Positions 1-8,038 of a stretch of DNA of 11,215 nucleotides are shown piece by piece. The DNA comes from Parachlamydiaceae bacterium (GTDB lineage: Bacteria > Chlamydiota > Chlamydiia > Chlamydiales > Parachlamydiaceae): NCBI GenBank assembly GCA_003164155.1, contig PLSG01000425.1, positions 1 to 11,215 on the forward strand, written 5' to 3'. A program made the translations under genes and the position numbers. The notes below the pieces were generated by a model. That model did not search any database. It was not told where the DNA came from and saw nothing but the letters and a program-made list of their open reading frames with translations. Numbering within the stretch: the stretch's first letter is position 1; each line of letters begins with the position of its first letter.

Positions 1-1
1 C

Positions 2-3000
2 CTGCCAGATTGCCACCCTTTGGCTATAGCAAAAAATTTATTAGAAGGATGGGAAACAGGCGCAGGTAAAAAGTGTTTTGACAGTTTTGGGAGCTTTGTA
101 AATGCTTTGGGACTTAGCGATATCGACATTGAGAAGCAAAACAAACCGCACATGGTCAGCTTATGTTTCCACGCCTTTAGAGCATGCGAAAATCTTTTCC
201 CGCACAGCTACCGAAAAGATTTCTATAGCTATTTAGGAATCCAAAAAAGCTCTCTTGAAGATATGCGTCTAATCAAGTTCAAGCTCAACTTGGCACTATT
301 TGAACCCCAGCTTTCAAAGAGAGATATCCAAGCCTTACAGAACTTCGCCCTATTAACCTATGCCGAGACAACCGAGCTAAATCTGCATAAAGCCTACGAT
401 TACCTAGATATTTTTCTAACTACGCCGTTTGTCCAGCCTTTGCTAGAGGAGCGCTTCATTCAACCCCTGTTTCTTTTTCTTTTGCAATCTACTGCGCTTA
501 AAATGATTCCCTCCTTAGATACAAGGGCTATAGAAGGCATGCTTATTTGCCAAAAAAGCTATCCTGAGCTTTTTGAAGCCATCTGGAAAAAGTCCCCTGA
601 GCTTGCCGGCATAGCCAACTTGCTGCATCGCACAATCGCAAATCATCAACTTGACTCCCGGCAAGCCTGTCTCAGCTTGAGGATGTTGGCCGAAAGATTT
701 TCCTTTCCAGAAGTGTGCGATCTTTTATCTTTGCGTCCGCTTATCGCCTCTTTAGTCAGCGCTCAAGCCGAGCAAAACTACACAGAAAGCTTCTTTCACA
801 CCGCCGTAGTCTTATATTTTCTCTTCACCTCGGGATACAAACCAGAACTTGTGGAGCTCCCCAACCTCATCGCGATGTGCACTAAGCTGATCGCCTTAAG
901 TGATGTAAGCTTTAAAGCCTTGCCCAATGTATCCCTCGATACACTTTCGCATGCCCTAGCCGATTCATCCACTCTCAAACCTGCCACGCATTATGCCGCA
1001 ACGGCTGGCGAATTCAGCGCTTGGGGTTTGATTTTGCTTTACAATTTGCCAACGCTTGTCCCTAAGCAGACCATGCCCACCCTGAAGATAATTACCTGCC
1101 ATCTCCTAACAGAGATTGTCCGCTTGACAACTTCTGAGCGCACATCCCTAAAACAGCGCCAAATCCAAGCCCTGCTTTACGCCGCAGCAACTGTCAGAGA
1201 CTCTCGCTTTGGAGATGCCAAAATGCATCTAGAGAGGGAGCAAATCAAGGCTTTGGCTGATCAACTAAATGAAATGACACAAAGCGAAACCATTTTCAGC
1301 ACCTTTCAATTGATCAAAGAAATCGATCACCCACTTTCTGAAAGGCTCTTTTTTAACTATGTCAAAACCTCTTGCCAGGGCTTGACGGAAGGACTGCCAC
1401 CCAAAGCTGAATGGGCGATGAAATTGCGCATAATTCAATTCCGCATGCGCCAGCTGCTAAATCCTGCCAAAGAATATCCTGGCGAGATCTATGTGCGTCA
1501 GATCCACGCTAACTTAAAAAAAGCTATCCAGCTAGCTACTACAGCCAGCCCCTTTAACTATAAAGAAAAACTTTTTCGGACGCTTCTCTATATGCTGCCC
1601 CGCGTGCTCATAGGTTGCACTTCGGAAGCCTTTTTTGAACTTTTTCAACTCTTTCAAACTATTCACGAACATGATACCACCTCTCTTCAGCATAAAAAGT
1701 TGGTGGCGCACAGCTTCTTAGAGGCATACGAAAAGATAGAATCAACTTTCAGCTTGACCCAGTTGTCTCTTCTATACAAAGGATGGCAGCGCATAGACAA
1801 AAATCTCAGCTTAGACAAAAAAACGCTCTTTGCTTGCCAAGAGGCTCTCTTGCGACGCGTTTTAGGGTTAGTGTGCCTGAAAAGTGCCGGCATACAGAAT
1901 CATCAAGAGGCCCAGCTTTACTTCAATTATGTCGAGTCGGCGATCCACACGCCGCATTTTCCCCTGATCAAAAACGAGGTAGTAGCCGCATTCAGCAAAT
2001 TAGTGGAAAACCAAGCGCTGGAAAGCCTAATAGAGCAGTCGTCTCAAAAAACTCTGGAAGCTATCGGAAAAGTTGCCATTTTACTCTTTCCAGAAAAAGT
2101 TCCCATATCCCTAAGTCCATCTCTGCAACGCCTGGCCGAATTTTGCATGCGGCCAGCTAAAGCCCCTTTAAATTTATTTTTAAGCTGCGCTATAGCCCTG
2201 AGGCTTGACCAGAGTACCCCAAATCACAATAGTTTCATAATTCGCTGCCTAGCCCATACTCTATCTGGCCCAAACTGGACAAACTTAAGGCCTTTGATAA
2301 TAAAGTTCTCGTCTATCGAAAGTGAAAAAAAATATGCCCCGGAGGCCATTCTAAAGCTTAACCGCGTATTGAATCAAGATTCATCGCAACGCTCCCTGTG
2401 TGCATGGCATTTTATGCAATTTTTATTGCCTTACTCACCAGAACAGGCTGAAGAGGCATTTGATCTGCTCCAAGGGACTTTGGAAGAGGGTCACCTGGAC
2501 ATGTGCCAGCAAGCTCTAATCTGCCAACAGATCCAAACGCAAATTCCGTCTAAGATTGAAGAAGCTTACCAAGTGTGGAAGAAATGGAAGTCCTCAAAGG
2601 ACAATCTAGGGTATCTGATCAGCGGAAACGCTCTTTTGTCTTGCTTTTTGACAACATCAGACGCTCACGCCAAAGTTAGCCACGTGGTAGCTGGGCTTTC
2701 GCAAATGCTTGAAGCGCAATCTAAATCCATAGCCAGTTGGCCGCTAATGCGCAAAAGGCATGTTTTTGAAAAGCTCACCCGCGGCCTAGCCTACCTATTG
2801 GAAACACCTCATCATCCCTTAGTGGAAAAGGTGTGGACACAGATGCACCAACAAAATATCTTCCACGAAGATACTCTCATACCTTTAAATCTACTCATTG
2901 ATGTAGTTTTAAAGGGTTATATGCCTCTTGGCACCTGGAAAACCGTGGAAAGTCTCTTAACAAACAAAACCTGGAACAAAGAGATTGCGCAGCTTTATTT

Positions 3001-4570
3001 TGAGCTAGCTATGCGCAGTGCGGCTGCGCCTTCAGGCAAAAGCGATAGATACTTACCGTACCTTGTAGAAGAACTAATCACAGCTGATCATGCTCTAGAC
3101 GTCTCCACTGCCCGGAAAGACGACTTGCTCAGCAGGCTCTTAGCCACCCAAAGATATGAATTTTTTGATTTAGCGTGGAAACACATGCACAACCTTTGCC
3201 ATGAACCTTCGATCTGCATCAGCATGCTCGAAGGAGCTTTGAAATTCGGCGAAAGCAAGCTTTTGGAAGTAATTGGCAAAACCGTAGTAGAAAAAGAGCT
3301 ATTGCTCAGCAAAAAATTTAATCACAGCTCCCGCTTAAAAGCCTTCACCTACTTGTGTGCCTACCTATCTAAAATTATCCTTCCCCTTATCATTTTGTCG
3401 AAAGACACTCTAAGGTATCGGGAGTATTTCACTTATTTGCTGGATAGAATTGAAGATCAAGTTGCCCAAGGACTGCCTTCAGAAGTAAATCAAAAAGCTA
3501 AACTGCAAATTATCGACATGCTGATTTCCCTGGGATTAGCCGTAGGCTCTATGCCTGCTTTCAACCGCGCATGCCGCCTCTATGCTGCCAGTCAAGGGGG
3601 ATGGTCTACTTGGCCGACGGCTGTAAAAATTCTCGAAGGTTTTCTACATTTTAAAGCACGAAAAATTGAGATCGTATGCACTCAAAAAAATGAACCCTTT
3701 GCCGTGTTCTTTAAATTAGTCACTGACAATTTGCGTGCAAAAGGCCATTTAGCTCGAACCAATCCCCTTACGGCCAAAACTTTGAATGAAAGATTTAACG
3801 AGGTCTTACGCCACGTCTTGGATATAATGAAGAGACTGCCATCCGAAAAGCAAGCCTTAACTCTCCCCCTCCTAAAAGGGAAAGACTCCTGTCTAAAGCA
3901 AATTAGACCTGCCATTTCCACAATAGTGAAAGCTTGCTTTCAACGAAAAATGCCCAACATATCGCCTAACATATTATGGTTAGCTTCAACCGCCCTCTCT
4001 ATACTAGAGGGTTATAAACGCGCACATATCGCCATGGCCGTTAGAGCAATGGTGGATGATCCAAAATTGCAAAATCCTGAAATGATAGCCGAAGTTTGGA
4101 GATTCCGCATAATTGAGTCCATCGCCTTAGTAATTTTGAGTGGAACCCTTAGAGGATATCTAAGATGCGGGAACAGGGCTGCTCTGGTAAGTTTCTGCGC
4201 AAATGCCACGACAGTTACCACTATGTTTCTCATAAAAATGCTTCGCTTTCCTCCGTCACGTACCGCATTTGAAGAGATAACTGATAAACTACTTACCCAT
4301 ATTGCAGGAGGAGGAGTTTCTTTATGGAGTCAACCTTTGACGGAAAATTTCTACAGCACTTGGGTAGCTATTGCATCGGACTGCTACCAAAATAATATCT
4401 GTGGCTATGATTTAATCGACTATTACAATGCCCATCGGGATGATCCTGCTTTCTTGGATCGACATTTCTTGCTAAGCCCTGAAATTCGTACAGGGATATT
4501 GCACAAGGCGCTCGCTTTTGTATTTTCTCAAGAGGGGAATCCTCTACTTCTTAAAATTAAAGAAAAATAA
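2..4570 (+). CDS. Giant unrecognised, predominantly alpha-helical protein (5' end outside the window)
   Basis: I do not recognise this protein. The frame is open without a stop from the left edge to a TAA at 4568-4570. The first possible start, a TTG at 20, has no Shine-Dalgarno sequence in the 19 bases before it, so the gene most likely begins upstream and is 5'-partial here. About 1516 residues are visible from that TTG. The composition is rich in Leu, Ala, Lys and Glu, with regularly spaced hydrophobic residues and few Gly/Pro runs. This looks like a continuous helical solenoid (HEAT/ARM/TPR-like), although I could not define a repeat unit. Cysteines are scattered throughout. No nucleotide-binding or catalytic motif is visible. 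Moderately hydrophobic stretches occur near residues 1114-1126 (KIILPLIILS) and 1364-1408 (IIESIALVILSG, then TTVTTMFLIKML), too weak to call as membrane spans. A scaffold or host-interaction role is possible but is only inference. Confidence 0.85.
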   Translation: MPDCHPLAIAKNLLEGWETGAGKKCFDSFGSFVNALGLSDIDIEKQNKPHMVSLCFHAFRACENLFPHSYRKDFYSYLGIQKSSLEDMRLIKFKLNLALFEPQLSKRDIQALQNFALLTYAETTELNLHKAYDYLDIFLTTPFVQPLLEERFIQPLFLFLLQSTALKMIPSLDTRAIEGMLICQKSYPELFEAIWKKSPELAGIANLLHRTIANHQLDSRQACLSLRMLAERFSFPEVCDLLSLRPLIASLVSAQAEQNYTESFFHTAVVLYFLFTSGYKPELVELPNLIAMCTKLIALSDVSFKALPNVSLDTLSHALADSSTLKPATHYAATAGEFSAWGLILLYNLPTLVPKQTMPTLKIITCHLLTEIVRLTTSERTSLKQRQIQALLYAAATVRDSRFGDAKMHLEREQIKALADQLNEMTQSETIFSTFQLIKEIDHPLSERLFFNYVKTSCQGLTEGLPPKAEWAMKLRIIQFRMRQLLNPAKEYPGEIYVRQIHANLKKAIQLATTASPFNYKEKLFRTLLYMLPRVLIGCTSEAFFELFQLFQTIHEHDTTSLQHKKLVAHSFLEAYEKIESTFSLTQLSLLYKGWQRIDKNLSLDKKTLFACQEALLRRVLGLVCLKSAGIQNHQEAQLYFNYVESAIHTPHFPLIKNEVVAAFSKLVENQALESLIEQSSQKTLEAIGKVAILLFPEKVPISLSPSLQRLAEFCMRPAKAPLNLFLSCAIALRLDQSTPNHNSFIIRCLAHTLSGPNWTNLRPLIIKFSSIESEKKYAPEAILKLNRVLNQDSSQRSLCAWHFMQFLLPYSPEQAEEAFDLLQGTLEEGHLDMCQQALICQQIQTQIPSKIEEAYQVWKKWKSSKDNLGYLISGNALLSCFLTTSDAHAKVSHVVAGLSQMLEAQSKSIASWPLMRKRHVFEKLTRGLAYLLETPHHPLVEKVWTQMHQQNIFHEDTLIPLNLLIDVVLKGYMPLGTWKTVESLLTNKTWNKEIAQLYFELAMRSAAAPSGKSDRYLPYLVEELITADHALDVSTARKDDLLSRLLATQRYEFFDLAWKHMHNLCHEPSICISMLEGALKFGESKLLEVIGKTVVEKELLLSKKFNHSSRLKAFTYLCAYLSKIILPLIILSKDTLRYREYFTYLLDRIEDQVAQGLPSEVNQKAKLQIIDMLISLGLAVGSMPAFNRACRLYAASQGGWSTWPTAVKILEGFLHFKARKIEIVCTQKNEPFAVFFKLVTDNLRAKGHLARTNPLTAKTLNERFNEVLRHVLDIMKRLPSEKQALTLPLLKGKDSCLKQIRPAISTIVKACFQRKMPNISPNILWLASTALSILEGYKRAHIAMAVRAMVDDPKLQNPEMIAEVWRFRIIESIALVILSGTLRGYLRCGNRAALVSFCANATTVTTMFLIKMLRFPPSRTAFEEITDKLLTHIAGGGVSLWSQPLTENFYSTWVAIASDCYQNNICGYDLIDYYNAHRDDPAFLDRHFLLSPEIRTGILHKALAFVFSQEGNPLLLKIKEK

Positions 4571-4583
4571 GCTTTGCAATACT

Positions 4584-4691
4584 CTAGAGCACTGTAAAAT
4601 AAGAATTGATGGATAGAATTAAAATATTTCCATCTCTTAAAATCATGCTTTGACAGTGTACTAGTACACTGTAAATGTTAAATTGATAGAT
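4584..4691. repeat. Imperfect direct repeat pair, 77-bp period, second copy inside a palindrome
   Basis: Two 31-nt copies lie at 4584-4614 and 4661-4691 and align without gaps. They share CTAG, then CACTGTAAA after two variable bases, then AATTGAT and GAT, giving about 23 of 31 identities by hand. The block lies just downstream of the stop codon of the giant gene. The second copy's left part forms half of a perfect palindrome. This could be a remnant of a small duplicated element or a protein-binding array. No function can be assigned. Confidence 0.6.
4653..4672. repeat. 20-bp perfect palindrome
   Basis: The sequence ACAGTGTACTAGTACACTGT equals its own reverse complement. It lies about 80 bp after the giant gene's stop codon. 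No T-run follows it on either strand, so it is not a typical intrinsic terminator. A dimeric-protein binding site, or a cruciform or RNA hairpin at the 3' end of the transcript, are both possible. Confidence 0.75.
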
Positions 4692-4704
4692 TTGGCCACC
4701 CACG

Positions 4705-5004
4705 ACTCTTGGCATTCTAACGTTGAGGTTTCACTATACAGCACGCCTTCAGCGTGCGGGATTTTGCTAACTTACCTAGGGCGCTGCCCTAGGCTCATAT
4801 GAGAAAGGCTTTCAGCCTTTTAGGACAGTATGAAGTGTGCTTGTATGTTTTCGTATGCATAAAAGCTGCAAATCATATCCTAAAAGGCTGAAGGCCTTTC
4901 TCATAACAGCCTAGGGCATCGCCCTAGGTAAATCAGATAAAAGTTCCGCATGCTGAAGGCGTGCTGTATGGTAAATAAAACCGCAATGTTCCCATGACAA
5001 GAAT
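4705..5004. repeat. About 300-bp imperfect inverted repeat with nested mini-hairpins (REP/MITE-like)
   Basis: The left arm (about 4705-4847) pairs with the right arm (about 4858-5004). The best-matched core is 4735-4825 against 4880-4970, and only about 10 bases lie at the centre (4848-4857). Each arm carries three small palindromes of its own. The first is GCACGC/GCGTGC at 4741-4757, mirrored at 4948-4964. The second is CCTAGGGC/GCCCTAGG at 4775-4793, mirrored at 4910-4928. The third is AAAGGC/GCCTTT at 4804-4820, mirrored at 4883-4899. Outer homology continues to AACGTTGAGGTTT (4719-4731) against AAACCGCAATGTT (4978-4990). There is no transposase gene and I saw no clear target-site duplication. 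It looks like a non-autonomous palindromic element lying between two convergent genes. A transcript across it would fold into one long hairpin. Confidence 0.8.
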
Positions 5005-5100
5005 GGTTAAGCTTCATTCGGATAGGCTTGAAGTGGGCCTCAAGCAAATAGTATGAAAGATTTTGCCTTAAATTACAAAAGAAACCAATAAATCGCACAC

Positions 5101-5410
5101 CCTAGCTGCGGGCCATGAAGTTGCCCCATGCCTGGGGGGTCAGGCTTGCCAAGATGTGTGTAACACTATGCCTGAAAGAGGTGCGGGCTGCAAAAGCTTG
5201 TTGATCAAATGATATAAGGGCGTATACGGTAGATATGGCAAAAACTACGCTTACTATAACTCAACCCGTATCTCCTTTCAGGGGACAATATCCATCATAG
5301 CCTTCCCAGGGCGACTTCGCTTGAGCTACAAGTCCCCACCCCCCTAGGGTGGCAAAAGATCTGGATGATGGTAAGCCTCTGGGCCCTGCCCAATCACGAG
5401 ACTTTTGGAT
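5101..5410. other. Unexplained non-coding stretch, possible structured RNA or mobile-element remnant
   Basis: About 310 bp with no credible gene. It is locally more GC-rich than its neighbours and has several short complementary blocks: GCCTG/CAGGC pairs around 5130-5175, and a 6-bp stem CCACCC/GGGTGG at 5336-5352 with a 5-base loop. I could not match it to tRNA, tmRNA, RNase P RNA, SRP RNA, 6S RNA, or the domain V of a group II intron. It lies between the long inverted repeat and the 3' end of the phosphoribosyltransferase gene. The non-coding end of a decayed insertion sequence is one possibility. Confidence 0.35.
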
Positions 5411-6070
5411 TCAAAAGCTTTGTTTTGCGTATTCTTTAGCATAGTTGTCTAAGATGGCCACCACTTCTGCGTCTTCGACTTGATCAAATTCACCGTAATA
5501 CGCCCCCACGCTTCCGAGAAATTTGTAATCATCTGGAATTTCAATGGCCACAAAATCATCGACCTCGGCCTTCAGCAAATCTGCAGTCTGCTTTGGGGCA
5601 ACTGGTACAGCCACGACGATAGCTTGCCGATGCTGATCTTGCAATTCTCTAATGCCGACTTGCATGGTAAGCCCCGTGGCTATGCCATCGTCGATGAGAA
5701 TCGCGATCTTACCTTTGGCGGAAATCGCCTTTTGGCCTTTTAGATATACTTTGCGCCTTCTTTTTATTTCCTGCATTTGGCTTTCCTTTTCGCTCTCCAC
5801 CCAAGCCTCCCCCACAGCCTTCAACTCATGTGGTTTTCCCAGCATATGCCCGCTTTCAGAAATAGCTGCAATAGCATATTCTGGTTGATAGGGATGTCCA
5901 ATTTTATGTGCAAAAACCAGGTCAAGCGGCACATGTAAAAATTTAGCTACCTCCACAGCCAGCACGATACCTCCGCGAGGAAGTGCATAAACCACAGCGT
6001 CTTTGTCTTGATATTTAGCTAAAAGTTGACAAAGCCGCTTGCCAGCGTCTCGACGATTTTTGAAGTACAT
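5411..6070 (-). CDS. Phosphoribosyltransferase-domain protein
   Basis: A 219-residue type I phosphoribosyltransferase-fold protein, likely cytosolic. The PRPP-binding loop is clear at residues 122-136 (IAILIDDGIATGLTM), where the two Asp contact the ribose and the ATG turn holds the phosphate. An N-terminal ALPRGGI (29-35) and a KIGHP segment (56-60) followed by PEYAIAAIS are typical of the subgroup often annotated simply as phosphoribosyltransferase. The tail GSVGAYYGEFDQVEDAEV (186-203) is also family-like. It does not look like a canonical hypoxanthine or uracil enzyme, so the acceptor base is unknown. An AGGT 7 nt before the ATG is the nearest ribosome-binding candidate. It is the last gene of the hydrolase-CapA-PRTase set, 70 bp after CapA. 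The same domain occurs fused to a dienelactone-hydrolase-like domain in actinobacterial proteins (I recall Mycobacterium tuberculosis Rv0571c), which supports a functional link with the first gene of the operon. Confidence 0.9.
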   Translation of the reverse strand: MYFKNRRDAGKRLCQLLAKYQDKDAVVYALPRGGIVLAVEVAKFLHVPLDLVFAHKIGHPYQPEYAIAAISESGHMLGKPHELKAVGEAWVESEKESQMQEIKRRRKVYLKGQKAISAKGKIAILIDDGIATGLTMQVGIRELQDQHRQAIVVAVPVAPKQTADLLKAEVDDFVAIEIPDDYKFLGSVGAYYGEFDQVEDAEVVAILDNYAKEYAKQSF

Positions 6071-6140
6071 AATCTATACCTATTTCCTGGTTGATAACGG
6101 TGAACATAGGGCCATTTTGAGCGAGAATCTCCAGAGGCGT

Positions 6141-7112
6141 TTAAATTTCTAGCAAAGCATGCCCTGAAAGGCACTGGAGATGGGTCCCTAGGTCTTTACA
6201 TAAGCTCTGCATCTTCTCCAAGATCGCCGTCTGTCGGTGAGAATCGGCCAAATTCGCTTGAAATTGATGGATGCATGTTGGATAAAGATGTAGCTTCAGG
6301 TTCTTTTGCGGAGCGCGTTCAAGCACAAAAATGAACGACTCATCATTCCTTTCAATCGCATCCACGGCATAATCATCGATAAAATCTCCCGCACAATAAA
6401 TAATAGGCCGCTTTTTATGCACTTCAATTCCGCGAAAAATATGCCCCGAGTGACCAAAAATGAGGTCTGCACCAGACTCTACTAAAGCATGTGCCATTGC
6501 AATGTGTTCTGGAGGCGGTTCATATCCCCAATTGGAGCCCCAATGGGCTGAAACAATTAAGAAATCTACGCTTGGGCGCAGATGCGCGATGCGTCGAAAG
6601 AGATCTTGCGCCCGTTTGTCATGCACTTGGGTGGGCACGAAACAGACACCTGGGCGGTTTTTTTGGGCCTCCCAGTCGGGTTCATTATCGGTAAAAGCCA
6701 GCATCCCAATTCTTTGTCCATTCACTTGGCACAGAGCTGGTTGTGATGCTTGGCGCAAATCTTTTCCAGCTCCAGCATATAGGATGCCTGAGGCCTTGAG
6801 CACATCGAGCATGCGCGACAAAGCCAGATCTTCATAGTCGAGGACATGGTTATTAGCCAAAGAGACCATATCGATTTTAGCGGCTAGAAGTGCCTTGACA
6901 TTTTTTTCATCTGAGCGAAAATGAAAAACTTTGGGTGTGGCAGACCAAGGATGGCCGATATCGGAAAGCACACATTCCAGATTGCAAATGCGCAAGTCAG
7001 TGTCTTGCAAAATGGATAGGGTATTTCCCCATGGATAAGTAGCGTCGCAGCGCTTAAGCAGCTCATTGACCAAGCGCCCCAGCATCACGTCCCCCACTAA
7101 AGCCATTTTCAT
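6141..7112 (-). CDS. CapA-like (PGA_cap) metallophosphatase-fold protein
   Basis: A CapA/PgsA-family protein with the calcineurin-like metallophosphatase fold. Counting from the upstream ATG at 7133 (330 aa form), the motifs are GDVMLGR (14-20), NLE (51-53), SLANNH (91-96), SAHWGSNW (195-202), GADLIFGHSGHIFRGIE (221-237) and YCAGDFIDDYAVD (246-258). The His/Asp/Asn metal ligands of the family are all present. I chose the internal ATG at 7112 (323 aa, MKMALVGD) because it forms an ATGA overlap with the hydrolase stop codon, suggesting translational coupling. Neither start has a strong Shine-Dalgarno sequence. There is no signal peptide or membrane anchor, unlike the poly-gamma-glutamate CapA of Bacillus, and there are no capsule genes nearby. 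A cytosolic phosphatase or ligase-accessory role is therefore more likely than capsule synthesis. The substrate is unknown. Confidence 0.88.
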   Translation of the reverse strand: MKMALVGDVMLGRLVNELLKRCDATYPWGNTLSILQDTDLRICNLECVLSDIGHPWSATPKVFHFRSDEKNVKALLAAKIDMVSLANNHVLDYEDLALSRMLDVLKASGILYAGAGKDLRQASQPALCQVNGQRIGMLAFTDNEPDWEAQKNRPGVCFVPTQVHDKRAQDLFRRIAHLRPSVDFLIVSAHWGSNWGYEPPPEHIAMAHALVESGADLIFGHSGHIFRGIEVHKKRPIIYCAGDFIDDYAVDAIERNDESFIFVLERAPQKNLKLHLYPTCIHQFQANLADSHRQTAILEKMQSLCKDLGTHLQCLSGHALLEI

Positions 7113-7759
7113 TGCAGTGCTGCATTTGAGCATTCAAGGTGCTGCTTAAACCATTCTAAAGCGAGATCGGCAACTTCATTTAAGCACCCGGGTTCTTCAA
7201 AAAGATGTGTGGCATTTGGAATGATTTTGAATGCTTTTAAGCAGGGCAACCTGGCATAGGCTTCTTGGTTTAATTCGATGACTCCAAAATCATCTCCCCC
7301 CACAATCAACAACGTGGGGGCAGTTACCTTGTCTAATACAGCTAGCGCCAAATCGGGACGGCCTCCGCGCGATACAACGGCCTTAATTTCCTTGCCCATC
7401 GCAGAAGCCAACTGTAGGGCAGCGGCAGCCCCTGTGCTTGATCCAAAAAGGCCAATGGAAAAATGCTTTGTTTCTGGCTGCTTTTTTATCCATTGAACCA
7501 CCATGGCAAGCCGCTTGGTGAGCAGATGGAGATCAAACCTGGTTTGATAAACCTCATCTTCTTGGCTCGAAAGCAAGTCGATGAGCAGTGTGGCAAGCCC
7601 TCCATGGCACAATACATCGGCTACAAAGTTATTACGCGGTGAAAATCGGCTGCTGCCGCTGCCATGCGCAAAGAGCACTATGCCCCGTGCGTCTTTGGGA
7701 ATCTTAAGCATGCCTTCTAGTGCGACTTCAGCAGCTTTTATGTGGATCAATTTTTCCAT
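7109..7759 (-). CDS. Dienelactone-hydrolase-like alpha/beta hydrolase
   Basis: A 216-residue cytosolic alpha/beta hydrolase with a complete catalytic set. The oxyanion segment is HGSGSSRFSPRN (32-43). The nucleophile elbow is GSSTG (106-110), with Ser108 as nucleophile. An acidic residue lies in VGGDDFG (153-159), and the catalytic His is in NATHLFEEPG (182-191, His185). This arrangement is typical of the small hydrolases annotated as dienelactone hydrolase family, which act on ester or lactone bonds; the real substrate here is unknown. The start is supported by AGAGGG four bases before the ATG. It is the first gene of the minus-strand operon. Its TGA overlaps the ATG of the CapA gene by four bases. 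The pairing with a phosphoribosyltransferase two genes downstream mirrors known fusions of the two domains. Confidence 0.9.
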   Translation of the reverse strand: MEKLIHIKAAEVALEGMLKIPKDARGIVLFAHGSGSSRFSPRNNFVADVLCHGGLATLLIDLLSSQEDEVYQTRFDLHLLTKRLAMVVQWIKKQPETKHFSIGLFGSSTGAAAALQLASAMGKEIKAVVSRGGRPDLALAVLDKVTAPTLLIVGGDDFGVIELNQEAYARLPCLKAFKIIPNATHLFEEPGCLNEVADLALEWFKQHLECSNAALQ

Positions 7760-7763
7760 ATTT

Positions 7764-7769
7764 CCCTCT
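7764..7769 (-). promoter_or_regulatory. Ribosome binding site of the hydrolase gene
   Basis: On the minus strand AGAGGG stands four bases before the ATG at 7759, fixing the start of the hydrolase reading frame. The spacing is short but the match to the anti-Shine-Dalgarno sequence is good. Confidence 0.6.
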
Positions 7770-7941
7770 TAATCCCTTGTAACGGGTCAGATACCCTTAG
7801 CTTCGGTAATGGCCAATGCATCCCAACTGGTAGCATGGCTTTGAGAACAGTTGATTTTTCCAATAATATAGCTTTAATTGACCCATTTATTCACTGTTAT
7901 GCTTATGCACATATCTAGCATATTATGGGATAATTCGGCAA

Positions 7942-7965
7942 TTTTTTTTGCATATGCTAAAAAAA
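7942..7965. repeat. 24-bp near-perfect palindrome, T-tract / GCATATGC / A-tract
   Basis: Eight T, then the palindromic core GCATATGC, then T and seven A. Only the innermost flanking pair mismatches. It lies between two divergent genes, so a bent or cruciform promoter element or a regulator site is possible. As a terminator it would have no transcript to end. Confidence 0.5.
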
Positions 7966-8038
7966 CCAGATACAAATGGTAGGCGAAAAGCTCAAAAATT
8001 TCATTTATTTTTAGTTGCGGAATGCGCTATCTTGCCGG

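Noticed and set aside
1783..2160. 125-codon plus-strand reading frame inside the giant gene
   Set aside because: It lies wholly within the larger coding frame, has no ribosome binding site, and its product has the low-complexity Ser/Arg/Pro look of an out-of-frame translation.
4653..4672. TrpR-operator-like or dif-like site, because of the TACTAGTA core
   Set aside because: The CTAG half-sites are not spaced as in known trp operators, and the sequence lacks the XerC/XerD arm pattern of dif.
4901..5098. 65-codon minus-strand reading frame
   Set aside because: Its C-terminal end is translated from the inverted repeat and it has no family resemblance; it is an accident of the repeat.
5264..5410. 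Frame after the phosphoribosyltransferase TGA stays open for 49 codons, suggesting UGA readthrough
   Set aside because: The protein already has a family-typical C-terminus, the extension resembles no domain, and no recoding signal is visible. Chance is the simpler explanation.
5101..5410. Group II intron or standard structured RNA (tmRNA, RNase P RNA, SRP RNA)
   Set aside because: None of their diagnostic conserved motifs, such as intron domain V, could be found.
6460..6837. 125-codon plus-strand reading frame opposite the CapA-like gene
   Set aside because: It is antisense to a well-supported gene with all family motifs and has no recognisable product.
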